Origin: an uncultured Clostridium sp.
GTDB taxonomy: Bacteria; Bacillota; Clostridia; TANB77; CAG-508
Reading direction: 5' to 3'
DNA: 14,038 nt
Assembly: GCA_900554175.1 (NCBI GenBank)
Contig: USGK01000034.1
Span: 1-14,038 of the forward strand
The notes beneath the pieces are model-generated. The model was not told the DNA's origin, made no database searches, and saw nothing but the letters and a program-made list of their open reading frames with translations. Positions 1-6,299 of this stretch are shown here, in pieces; the stretch's first letter is position 1; every line of letters starts with the position of its first letter. The position numbers were made by a program, and so were the translations under genes.

Positions 1-135
1 ATCACTTTTTTTCTATACTTTTTTGTTTCACATCAATTGTAACACTACATTTTTTTAAATTTATATAACAACATAAAAACATTATATGCTAATCCTAGAT
101 TAATTATTTTATAGATATTTATTTTCTTATTATAA
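1..135. other. AT-rich intergenic edge, no gene seen
   Basis: I see no open frame with a ribosome binding site here. A short 5-bp inverted repeat (TAATC-cta-GATTA, 92-104) lies downstream of the spoIIR stop, but it is too weak and lacks a clean T-run, so I do not call it a terminator. The stretch probably separates spoIIR from a gene to the left of the window. Confidence 0.5.
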
Positions 136-789
136 TTATTTAGAAGCTATATATAAATTATTATTAAAAAATTCAACTAATTTAAATTTGAAATTAATAA
201 TTTTATTTTCAGAGTCTGAAACTAATAGATATTCTTCATTTGAAAGGGAAGACTGTAAAGTTTCTTTAGAGTCATCAGGTACAATTCCAGATGATACATC
301 TACAAAACATAGAGATGGATATAACATACACCACCAATTTTTTCCTTTAGCAGAACCTATTTCGATTCGTAATGCATCATATTCTCCTGATGGAAATGAT
401 ATATCGCCATATGTTTTAGTTGGAAATTTAAAATTACCAATTTTAACATTTACAGGATAATTATATCCGTTATCATATACAGTTTGTTGAGCAAGATTTT
501 GAAATTTGTTAATATTATTTTGAACACATTCAATTACATCTTGTTTAGAAGAACAATTCATACACAAGTCCTTCATATAATTAATAATATTATCTCTGAC
601 TTTATATTTTAAGTTTTGGTCTTCTGTGGAGTCACTATTAGCTATTACATGTAATCTAAAAACTGTTTCTGATAAATCAGTAGATATTGCATATGCGTAA
701 TTATATGCACAAATAAAAATATATATAAATAATAAAAATGATAAAATAAAAATAGGTTTTAATTTTTTTGGTTTAATAAATTTATCCAT
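136..789 (-). CDS. spoIIR: Stage II sporulation protein R
   Basis: SpoIIR is made in the forespore and exported across the septal membrane, where it activates the protease SpoIIGA to process pro-sigma-E in the mother cell. The 217-residue product has a basic N-terminus and one hydrophobic segment at about 13-35 (signal or anchor). Family hallmarks follow: RLHVIANSDS at 45-54, then FPSGEYDALRIEIG (132-145) and NWWCMLYPSLCF (151-162). I place the start at the ATG (787-789) because GGAGG sits just upstream. An in-frame TTG four codons earlier overlaps that site and is unlikely to be used. The gene is alone on the minus strand and diverges from the gene at 1003. In B. subtilis it is under sigma-F, and a sigma-F-like site lies upstream. 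Assignment is firm from the motifs; regulation is inferred. Confidence 0.95.
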   Translation of the reverse strand: MDKFIKPKKLKPIFILSFLLFIYIFICAYNYAYAISTDLSETVFRLHVIANSDSTEDQNLKYKVRDNIINYMKDLCMNCSSKQDVIECVQNNINKFQNLAQQTVYDNGYNYPVNVKIGNFKFPTKTYGDISFPSGEYDALRIEIGSAKGKNWWCMLYPSLCFVDVSSGIVPDDSKETLQSSLSNEEYLLVSDSENKIINFKFKLVEFFNNNLYIASK

Positions 790-817
790 AAATACCTCCA
801 ATAAAATACTCTAAGAT

Positions 818-846
818 AATTATTTGCTAAAATTGGATAATTATAC
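818..846 (-). promoter_or_regulatory. Possible sigma-F promoter of spoIIR
   Basis: Read on the minus strand, GTATA (842-846) is followed after 14 bases by GCAAATAATT (818-827). The known sigma-F pattern is roughly GYWTA, about 15 bases, then GGNRANANTW. The match has one mismatch in the defined -10 positions and a slightly short spacer. The implied transcript start near 811 leaves a short leader holding the GGAGG site. AT-rich sequence makes chance matches common. Confidence 0.35.
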
Positions 847-909
847 ATAAGAAACTGAACAAATTAAAATTTTGAAGTAATAGATAAACTTTAATTTATT
901 TGTCATATT

Positions 910-938
910 TTGACGATGAAATTTATTTGAAATATTAT
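910..938 (+). promoter_or_regulatory. Sigma-A promoter P1 for the gene at 1003
   Basis: TTGACG (910-915) and TATTAT (933-938) are separated by exactly 17 bases. It abuts a second promoter whose -35 box begins at 938, so the two form a tandem pair 28 bases apart. Confidence 0.5.
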
Positions 939-966
939 TGACATATTTTTGTAATAATGGTAAAAT
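938..966 (+). promoter_or_regulatory. Sigma-A promoter P2 for the gene at 1003
   Basis: A perfect -35 TTGACA (938-943), a 17-base spacer and -10 TAAAAT (961-966). Transcription would begin near 973, about 30 bases before the chosen ATG. This is one of the best promoter matches in the window. Confidence 0.7.
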
Positions 967-971
967 TTACC
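959..971. promoter_or_regulatory. Palindrome over the P2 -10 box, operator candidate
   Basis: GGTAAA-a-TTTACC is a perfect 6-bp inverted repeat about one central base, and it covers the -10 element TAAAAT (961-966). A site placed there could block RNA polymerase if bound by a dimeric regulator. No regulator is identified, and short AT-rich palindromes arise by chance. Confidence 0.3.
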
Positions 972-1002
972 AGTAACGAAAAGTGAAAGGATGATGAATT
1001 TA

Positions 1003-1449
1003 ATGATTACAAAAGAGGTAGACAACATTAACAAGTGTTGCTTATATGCGAATGATTTTCATTTAGAGATGATATTATTACCATACATAAAAGAGAATTT
1101 AGGTAAAAGTAAGTTTGTAATATTAACTCAAAATAATTTAAAAGACACTATTAAAATATTATTAGAAAAAGTTAATTTATCAAAAAAGGACATATCTGAA
1201 TTGTATAAAATAGATTGGAGTACAAAAACAGAAGAAAAAATTAAAAATATACAAGAATACTCAAATAATAAAAATAAAACTACGGTCGTAATAAATGGAA
1301 ATGTAGATTTTGTAAAAGAAAATATAGAAATTATCAATTCATTTAATAAAAATAATATAGATGTGATAGAATGTTACAATGTTGAAGATTTAAAAAGCAC
1401 AAAAATCAATATTGAAGAATATGAAATTTTAAATACAAAAAGGATATAA
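1003..1449 (+). CDS. Unassigned protein, possible MEDS-like domain
   Basis: This 148-residue soluble protein has no signal peptide or membrane segment, and I do not recognise it as a named family. Features of note are a CCLYANDFHLEMILLPYI stretch near the N-terminus, a predicted strand at VVINGNVDF in the middle, and DVIECYNVEDL near the C-terminus. These three in order resemble the layout of MEDS sensory domains (an aromatic start with LVPYIKEGL, a central hydrophobic strand, then a CxY strand). This is an impression of fold, not a proven match. I choose ATG 1003 because the AAAGG at 986-990 would touch an ATG at 991 but is well spaced from 1003, as in the phosphoglucomutase gene (GAAAGGATGAT before its ATG). 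Two sigma-A promoters drive it, and the next gene has its own promoter, so it is probably monocistronic. Confidence 0.7.
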   Translation: MITKEVDNINKCCLYANDFHLEMILLPYIKENLGKSKFVILTQNNLKDTIKILLEKVNLSKKDISELYKIDWSTKTEEKIKNIQEYSNNKNKTTVVINGNVDFVKENIEIINSFNKNNIDVIECYNVEDLKSTKINIEEYEILNTKRI

Positions 1450-1470
1450 AGAATAAATTATATAAAACTA

Positions 1471-1499
1471 TTGAAAAAGTAATAAAAATGTAGTATAAT
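1471..1499 (+). promoter_or_regulatory. Sigma-A promoter of the UDP-sugar pyrophosphorylase gene
   Basis: TTGAAA (1471-1476), a 17-base spacer and a perfect TATAAT (1494-1499). Transcription would start near 1506, just before the leader hairpin at 1510-1538. Confidence 0.7.
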
Positions 1500-1509
1500 A
1501 AACACATTC

Positions 1510-1538
1510 TTTAAACGAAAATATAATTTTTGTTTAAA
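1510..1538 (+). promoter_or_regulatory. Leader hairpin just upstream of the ribosome binding site
   Basis: A 12-bp stem (1510-1521 with 1527-1538, one G-T pair) closes a 5-base loop, and only six bases separate it from AGGAGG (1545-1550). It would form at the very 5' end of the transcript. Such stems can stabilise mRNA or tune translation. The stem leaves the Shine-Dalgarno sequence free, so constitutive stabilisation is more likely than occlusion. Confidence 0.4.
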
Positions 1539-1555
1539 TTTAACAGGAGGAATAT

Positions 1556-2800
1556 ATGGAATATAATAATTATAATATGGAAGAAATTCAAAAAAAATTA
1601 AAAAAATATGGACAAGGACATCTTTTAAATTTTTATGATACTTTGGATGAAAATAAACAAAAAAAGTTGTTAGAGCAAATAGAGAATATAGACTTTGAAT
1701 TAATGAATAGTTTATATAATACAACAAAAAATGAAAATAAAGAAGAAAATAAGAAAATAGAGCCAATTGAATTTATCGATAAATATAAACTAAATGATTT
1801 GTATAAAGATTATGAAGAAATAGGAAAAAAGGCTATTAAAGAAGGAAAATTAGCTGCTGTTACAATGGCTGGTGGTCAAGGAACAAGGCTTGGACATAAT
1901 GGACCTAAAGGAACATTTGATATAGGATTAGATTCTCATAAATCTTTATTTGAATTATTATGTGATACTTTAAAAGAAGCCAATAAAAAATATGACGTTC
2001 AAATTCCATGGTTTATAATGACAAGTAAAGAAAATAATAGTGAAACTATTGATTTCTTCAAAAAAAATAAATATTTTGGATATGAAAAAAATGTATATTT
2101 CTTTGAGCAAGGGCAATTACCTATGATTGATACAGAAGGAAAGATTTTGATTGGTGAAGATGGACTTGTGAAACTTGCTTCTGATGGTCATGGTGGCGTT
2201 TATGAATCACTAATAAAAAATGGCATGATAAACAAAATGAAAGAATTAGGAGTAGAATGGGTGTTTATTGGTGGAATTGATAATTGTCTTGTGAAAATGG
2301 TAGACCCTGTACTTATGGGAATGGCCATTGATAAAAAAGTAGATGCAGCTGTTAAATCAGTTGTTAAAGCAAATCCTCATGAAAAAGTTGGTGTTTTCTG
2401 TAAGAAGAATGGAAAACCTGGAGTTGTTGAATACACTGAAATTTCAGAGGAAATGGCAGAATCAACTGATGAAAATGGAGAACTTTTATATGGAGAATCA
2501 CATATATTATGTAATTTATTTAATATAAAAGCAATAGAAAGAATGGGTGAAAATCCATTACCATATCACATTGCTTATAAAAAAGCTACATATATAGATA
2601 AAGATGGAAATAAGGTTATTCCAGATGGACCAAATGCATATAAATTCGAGGCATTTTTATTTGATGCTTTTGGAACTTTAGACAGTATGGCTGTTTTAAG
2701 AGTTAAAAGGGAAGAAGAATTTGCACCAGTAAAAAATGCAACTGGAGTAGATAGTCCAGAGACAGCTAAGAAATTATATGAGGATTATTATAATTTATAA
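1556..2800 (+). CDS. UDPGP-family sugar-nucleotide pyrophosphorylase, UAP1-like
   Basis: The 414-residue cytosolic enzyme should join UTP and a sugar-1-phosphate (GlcNAc-1-P or glucose-1-P) to give the UDP-sugar and pyrophosphate. The nucleotide-binding loop AGGQGTRLGHNGPKG is at 105-119. FEQGQLP (183-189), GHGG (211-214) and GGIDNCLVKMVDP (239-251) line the uridine and sugar site. KFEAFLFD (363-370) and KREEEFAPVKNATG (384-397) match the C-terminal signature of eukaryotic UAP1/AGX UDP-GlcNAc pyrophosphorylases more closely than GalU/GtaB enzymes. The N-terminal 90 residues are helical and charged. The start is set by AGGAGG five bases upstream. The gene has its own promoter, leader hairpin and terminator and precedes a phosphoglucomutase gene, which favours UDP-glucose, although the motifs favour UDP-GlcNAc. 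Family is firm; substrate is unresolved. Confidence 0.9.
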   Translation: MEYNNYNMEEIQKKLKKYGQGHLLNFYDTLDENKQKKLLEQIENIDFELMNSLYNTTKNENKEENKKIEPIEFIDKYKLNDLYKDYEEIGKKAIKEGKLAAVTMAGGQGTRLGHNGPKGTFDIGLDSHKSLFELLCDTLKEANKKYDVQIPWFIMTSKENNSETIDFFKKNKYFGYEKNVYFFEQGQLPMIDTEGKILIGEDGLVKLASDGHGGVYESLIKNGMINKMKELGVEWVFIGGIDNCLVKMVDPVLMGMAIDKKVDAAVKSVVKANPHEKVGVFCKKNGKPGVVEYTEISEEMAESTDENGELLYGESHILCNLFNIKAIERMGENPLPYHIAYKKATYIDKDGNKVIPDGPNAYKFEAFLFDAFGTLDSMAVLRVKREEEFAPVKNATGVDSPETAKKLYEDYYNL

Positions 2801-2842
2801 AAAAGATTAGAATATGTTTTTTACAACATATTCTAATTTTTT
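2801..2842 (+). terminator. Rho-independent terminator after the pyrophosphorylase gene
   Basis: A 13-bp perfect stem (2806-2818 with 2825-2837) closes a 6-base loop and runs into six T's (2837-2842), directly after the stop codon. Flanking A's on the left may let it act in both directions. Confidence 0.9.
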
Positions 2843-2853
2843 CATTAATTTAC

Positions 2854-2882
2854 TTGTAAAAATTTATTAAATATTATATAGT
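2854..2882 (+). promoter_or_regulatory. Probable sigma-A promoter of the phosphoglucomutase gene
   Basis: TTGTAA (2854-2859), 17 bases, then TATAGT (2877-2882). A promoter is needed here because the upstream gene ends in a strong terminator. A second -10-like TATACT lies at 2886-2891 without a good -35 partner. Confidence 0.5.
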
Positions 2883-2915
2883 GAGTATACTATAAAAATG
2901 AAAGGATGATTTATT

Positions 2916-4643
2916 ATGGATTATTTAACTGAATACAAAAAATGGTGTGAAAGTGATGAATTTGATAATAAAACAAAAGAAGAATTAATTGCTATAAAAA
3001 ATGATGACAAAGAAATTGAAGATAGATTTTATAAAGAGTTGGAATTTGGAACAGCAGGACTTAGGGGGATAATAGGTGCTGGTACAAATAGAATGAACAA
3101 ATATACAGTTGGAAAAGCTACACAGGGTTTAGCAAATTTTATTGTTAAGCAAGGAACTCAAAATAAAGGAGTGGCAATCAGTTATGATTCTAGGCATATG
3201 TCACCTGAATTTAGTAAAGAGACAGCTTTGGTTTTAAATGCTAATGGAATAAAAACATATATATTTGATCATTTAAGACCTGTTCCAGAACTTTCTTTTG
3301 CTGTTAGGGAACTTGGATGTACTGCTGGAGTTATGATAACTGCAAGTCATAATAAACCAAAATACAACGGATATAAGGTTTATTGGGAAGATGGTTCTCA
3401 AATTATAGCTCCAGTTGACAAGGAAATTATGGAAGAGGTAAAAGCAATTGATGACTATACAAAGATAAAATCAATTTCAGAAGAAGAAGCAGTTAAAAAG
3501 GGATTATTTAATGTAATCGGAAAAGAAATCGATGACAAATATATTGCAGCAATAAAGAAATGTGTATTAAATCCAAAAATTATAGAAAAATATGGAAAAG
3601 ACCTAAAGATAGTTTATACACCTCTTCATGGAGCTGGAAATGAAATGGTTCAAAGAATTCTTAGAGAATTAGGATTTGAAAAAGTTTATGTTGTTCCAGA
3701 ACAAGAAAAACCTGATGGAAATTTTCCAACAGTTGATTACCCAAATCCAGAAGCAAAAGAAGCTTTTAAATTAGCACTAGATTTGGCAAAAAAGGTAGAT
3801 GGAGATGTTGTTTTAGCTACAGATCCTGACTCTGACAGATTAGGTATTTATGCAAAAGACACTAAAACAGGTGAATATAAAGAATATACAGGAAATATGT
3901 CAGCACTTTTAATTGCTGAATATAGAATTTCACAAATGAAAGAAAAGAATGTACTACCAAAAAATGGAATGTTTGTTTCAACAGTTGTATCATCAAATTT
4001 AGCAGGTGCAATTGCTAAAGAATATAATTTAGACTTTAGAGAAGTTTTGACTGGATTTAAATTTATCGGTGAACAAATTAAGATTGAAGAACAAAAAGAA
4101 AATGGAAAAAAGTATGTATTTGGATTTGAAGAAAGTTATGGTTGTTTAATAGGAGATTATGCTAGAGATAAAGATGGTGTATCAGCTGTAATGAGTTTGT
4201 GCGAAGCTGCAGCTTATTATAAGTCAAAAAATCTTACATTATGGGATCAAATGATAAATATTTATAATAAATATGGATATTACAAAGAAGGTCAAGTTTC
4301 AATTGTTTTAGAAGGTAGTGATGGAGCTAAAAAAATTAAAGAAATGATGGAAAATATGAGAAATAACTTACCCGAAAAAATAGGAAAATATAAAGTTTTA
4401 GAATTTAAAGATATTTCTTTAGATATTGATAAGGATATAGTGACTGGAGAGATTAAAAGTACAGGGCTTCCAAAATCTAATGTGCTATATTATAAATTAG
4501 AAAACGATTGTTGGTGTTGTGTAAGACCATCTGGTACGGAACCAAAAATTAAATTATATATGGGAGTAAAGACAGATTCTTTGGAAAGTTCGGAAATAGA
4601 ATTAGAGAATTTAAAAGAGGCAATGAAAAAAATAGTTAAATAG
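2916..4643 (+). CDS. pgcA: Phosphoglucomutase (PgcA type)
   Basis: This 575-residue enzyme of the alpha-D-phosphohexomutase superfamily interconverts glucose-6-phosphate and glucose-1-phosphate in the cytosol, supplying precursor for UDP-glucose. The phosphoserine loop TASHN has its catalytic Ser at 144. The metal loop is DPDSDR (303-308), the sugar-binding loop GFEESYG (403-409), and the phosphate-binding loop RPSGTEPK (537-544). Length is close to B. subtilis PgcA (about 580). The residue after TASHN is Lys rather than the usual Pro, a small variation beside the active site. An AAAGGATGAT site precedes the ATG. It follows the UDP-sugar pyrophosphorylase, separated by a terminator, so the two are neighbours in pathway and position but probably separately transcribed. 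Phosphomannomutase activity cannot be excluded from motifs alone. Confidence 0.92.
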   Translation: MDYLTEYKKWCESDEFDNKTKEELIAIKNDDKEIEDRFYKELEFGTAGLRGIIGAGTNRMNKYTVGKATQGLANFIVKQGTQNKGVAISYDSRHMSPEFSKETALVLNANGIKTYIFDHLRPVPELSFAVRELGCTAGVMITASHNKPKYNGYKVYWEDGSQIIAPVDKEIMEEVKAIDDYTKIKSISEEEAVKKGLFNVIGKEIDDKYIAAIKKCVLNPKIIEKYGKDLKIVYTPLHGAGNEMVQRILRELGFEKVYVVPEQEKPDGNFPTVDYPNPEAKEAFKLALDLAKKVDGDVVLATDPDSDRLGIYAKDTKTGEYKEYTGNMSALLIAEYRISQMKEKNVLPKNGMFVSTVVSSNLAGAIAKEYNLDFREVLTGFKFIGEQIKIEEQKENGKKYVFGFEESYGCLIGDYARDKDGVSAVMSLCEAAAYYKSKNLTLWDQMINIYNKYGYYKEGQVSIVLEGSDGAKKIKEMMENMRNNLPEKIGKYKVLEFKDISLDIDKDIVTGEIKSTGLPKSNVLYYKLENDCWCCVRPSGTEPKIKLYMGVKTDSLESSEIELENLKEAMKKIVK

Positions 4644-4650
4644 AAATACA

Positions 4651-4680
4651 AAATAGCCAAGTTTTTTAACTTGGCTATTT
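4651..4680 (+). terminator. Hairpin terminator after pgcA
   Basis: A 13-bp perfect stem (4651-4663 with 4668-4680) encloses a TTTT loop. The T-run after the stem is short (TTT, then ACAAATTT), so termination may be weaker than at 2801-2842. Its last bases overlap the -35 box of the tRNA promoter. Confidence 0.75.
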
Positions 4681-4706
4681 ACAAATTTATAAAATTTTGA
4701 TATTAT
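4678..4706 (+). promoter_or_regulatory. Sigma-A promoter of tRNA-Arg
   Basis: TTTACA (4678-4683), 17 bases, then TATTAT (4701-4706). The predicted start near 4713 lies seven bases before the mature tRNA. The same pair of boxes with the same spacing recurs at 13980-14008. Confidence 0.55.
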
Positions 4707-4719
4707 ATTAAACATAGAT

Positions 4720-4795
4720 GTTCTCATAGCTCAGCAGGATAGAGCAATCGCCTCCTAAGCGATAGATGGTGGTTCGAGTCCGCCTGGGAACACCA
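4720..4795 (+). tRNA. tRNA-Arg (anticodon CCT)
   Basis: The full cloverleaf can be drawn. The acceptor stem GTTCTCA pairs with TGGGAAC (one G-T pair), the D-arm is GCTC/GAGC, and the anticodon stem ATCGC/GCGAT holds loop CTCCTAA. The T-arm GGTGG/CCGCC holds TTCGAGT. The discriminator is A and the CCA end is encoded (4793-4795). Anticodon CCT (4754-4756) reads AGG, an arginine codon. The neighbouring tadA modifies a different tRNA-Arg (ACG), so adjacency is not a substrate link. Confidence 0.97.
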
Positions 4796-4871
4796 TTTTT
4801 GTTTTTATATAATATAAAAATAAATAAAAAAGATTCTTTATATGCAAATATGTTTAATGAGGTGAGAATTT

Positions 4872-5372
4872 ATGTCAAAAGAATTTATGAAAGAAGCTTT
4901 AAAAGAAGCAAAAAAAGCATATAAGAAATGGGAAGTTCCAGTAGGAGCAGTAATTGTTAAAGATGGTGAAATTGTTGCAAAAGCATATAATCAAAAAGAA
5001 ACAAAATTTGATACAACTAAACATGCTGAGATTTTAGCAATTCAAAAAGCGAGTAAAAAATTAAATTCATGGAGACTGTTAGATTGTGAAATGTATGTAA
5101 CGCTTGAACCTTGTTCAATGTGTGCAGGAGCAATAATAAATTCTAGAATAAAAAAAATTTATATAGGAACAACAGATGAAAAAACTGGAGCTGTTGGTTC
5201 AGTACTTAATTTGTTAGAAGATTATAAATTTAATCACAAGGTGGAAGTTGAAAGAGGAATATTAAAAGAAGAATGTGAAGAGATTTTAAAGTGTTTTTTC
5301 AGGGATTTAAGAAAGAAAAAATTGGAGGAAAAAATTAAAAATGAAGCAGAAATTAAGCAAAAAAATATTTAA
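4872..5372 (+). CDS. tadA: tRNA-specific adenosine deaminase
   Basis: TadA converts A34 of tRNA-Arg(ACG) to inosine, letting one tRNA read CGU, CGC and CGA. The 166-residue protein has the cytidine/deoxycytidylate deaminase zinc site: H51-A-E53 (Glu53 as proton shuttle) and P80-C81-S-M-C84. The charged lysine-rich tail after about 145 is typical of the family. GAGGTGA (4859-4865) sets the start. Its last 32 bases overlap the start of the next gene, which suggests translational coupling. Position beside ffs-dnaX-ybaB-recR matches yaaJ in B. subtilis and supports the call. No clear promoter is visible between the tRNA and this gene, so it may be read from the tRNA promoter. Confidence 0.95.
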   Translation: MSKEFMKEALKEAKKAYKKWEVPVGAVIVKDGEIVAKAYNQKETKFDTTKHAEILAIQKASKKLNSWRLLDCEMYVTLEPCSMCAGAIINSRIKKIYIGTTDEKTGAVGSVLNLLEDYKFNHKVEVERGILKEECEEILKCFFRDLRKKKLEEKIKNEAEIKQKNI

Positions 5373-6084
5373 TATAGTTATAATTATTGTAATAATCGTC
5401 GCAATTATTTTTACTGCTTTAATGATGATTTTAAATTATAAAGAAAATGGTGAAAAAAATATGCCGTTTAATATTTCAAAAATATCAATAATTTCAACAG
5501 TTGATGGTAAAGATAATGAAGATCAAACAAATAAATGGAATTTACAGGTAAATCAAAATAATGATATATATATATATATTGAAAAAAATAATAATTATGG
5601 GAAAACAGAATTAATTAATAGTATAATAATTGATAATTTTGAAATACAAAAACCAAATATAGGTTCAATTATTATATATAAACCTGCTTTGAAAAATACA
5701 GCATTATTTGAAAACAGCAAAGAAAACGAAGTAGAAGAGCTAACAATTTTCGGAAATAAATCTACAGATATACAAAATTTGAAAATATCAAATCAAGGCG
5801 GAATTATAGCTTTTAGATGTGCAAATGATAATATTTCAAGTTATATTTCAAGTGAAGATGAGATTTTAGATTATAAAAATTTACTAAAAAAGTTAAACAT
5901 AAATGAGGAGAATTTAAAAGCTAAAATTTTTTTTGATATAAAAATTAAATTAGAATCAGGAAAAGAATATAAAGCAGAAAATATAGAAATTGAAATACCT
6001 GTTCAGAATATTGTAGAACAGGGTACTACTAGTATTGAAAAAACTGATTTAAATAATATTATTTTTAAGAGATCTGAAAAATAA
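5341..6084 (+). CDS. Unknown membrane-anchored protein
   Basis: The family of this 247-residue protein is not recognised. Residues 1-9 are basic, a strongly hydrophobic segment spans about 10-32, and the rest is hydrophilic, rich in Asn, Lys, Ile and Glu with alternating patterns that suggest beta strands. This gives a single-pass protein with a domain outside the membrane. It lacks a lipobox and shows no catalytic motif. One internal cysteine lies in AFRCANDN. The ATG overlaps the tadA reading frame by 32 bases, with GGAGG (5324-5328) upstream inside tadA, so the two are probably co-expressed. It sits between tadA and ffs, where B. subtilis has no such gene. The coding frame is long, opens at a good site and ends just before the ffs promoter, so it is probably real. 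Confidence 0.75.
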   Translation: MKQKLSKKIFNIVIIIVIIVAIIFTALMMILNYKENGEKNMPFNISKISIISTVDGKDNEDQTNKWNLQVNQNNDIYIYIEKNNNYGKTELINSIIIDNFEIQKPNIGSIIIYKPALKNTALFENSKENEVEELTIFGNKSTDIQNLKISNQGGIIAFRCANDNISSYISSEDEILDYKNLLKKLNINEENLKAKIFFDIKIKLESGKEYKAENIEIEIPVQNIVEQGTTSIEKTDLNNIIFKRSEK

Positions 6085-6102
6085 AAAAAATAAAAAAATA
6101 TC

Positions 6103-6131
6103 TTGCCAAAAATACAAATACGTTATATAAT
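6103..6131 (+). promoter_or_regulatory. Sigma-A promoter of the SRP RNA gene
   Basis: TTGCCA (6103-6108), 17 bases, then a perfect TATAAT (6126-6131). The start expected seven bases on coincides with G6138, the first base of the long RNA helix. No promoter is seen between ffs and dnaX, so this one may also serve dnaX-ybaB-recR by read-through. Confidence 0.75.
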
Positions 6132-6137
6132 ACAAAT

Positions 6138-6270
6138 GGTATGAAAATAGATTCTTGTATGGAGGGCATCCAATAAAAGCCTATGAATCTTGTCAGGTCC
6201 GGAAGGAAGCAGCAATAAGTAGATACTTTTATGTGGAGTGCTTTCCATAGAGGAATTTACTTTCACACCA
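6138..6270 (+). ncRNA. ffs: Signal recognition particle RNA, small bacterial type
   Basis: The RNA scaffold of SRP binds Ffh and the FtsY-docked ribosome during co-translational membrane targeting. The conserved domain IV core GTCAGGTCCGGAAGGAAGC (6192-6210) holds the GGAA tetraloop (6201-6204) and the asymmetric loop that contacts Ffh. Outside the core, a long interrupted helix pairs 6138-6179 with 6226-6269, including ATAAAAG/CTTTTAT and ATGGAGGGC/GCTTTCCAT, ending in GGT with ACC. The 133-base transcript has no room for an Alu domain (about 270 bases total in B. subtilis scRNA). It lies directly before dnaX, as scr does in B. subtilis. Confidence 0.95.
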
Positions 6271-6276
6271 TTTTTT
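6261..6276 (+). terminator. Terminator of SRP RNA
   Basis: The closing strand of the terminal SRP helix (TTTCACACC, 6261-6269) is followed by six T's (6271-6276). The RNA's own end stem therefore appears to act as the terminator hairpin. Partial read-through would carry polymerase into dnaX, 24 bases on. Confidence 0.6.
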
Positions 6277-6299
6277 CTATTGATAGGAAGTGAAAAGAT

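Noticed and set aside
92..104. TAATC-cta-GATTA hairpin as spoIIR terminator
   Set aside because: Only a 5-bp AT-rich stem with a 3-base loop and no proper T-run.
188..460. Open frame on the plus strand opposite spoIIR
   Set aside because: It lacks a ribosome binding site and lies wholly antisense to a firm spoIIR frame.
2877..2894. TATAGT/ACTATA inverted repeat before pgcA as an operator
   Set aside because: Six AT-rich base pairs that largely follow from the -10 box itself; expected by chance in this composition.
4802..4820. TTTTTATA/TATAAAAA hairpin after the tRNA as a terminator
   Set aside because: Eight A-T pairs followed by A-rich sequence, not T's; too weak to call.
4720..5372. tRNA-Arg next to tadA as an enzyme-substrate pair
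   Set aside because: The anticodon is CCT, while TadA edits A34 of tRNA-Arg(ACG), so this tRNA has no A34 to edit.
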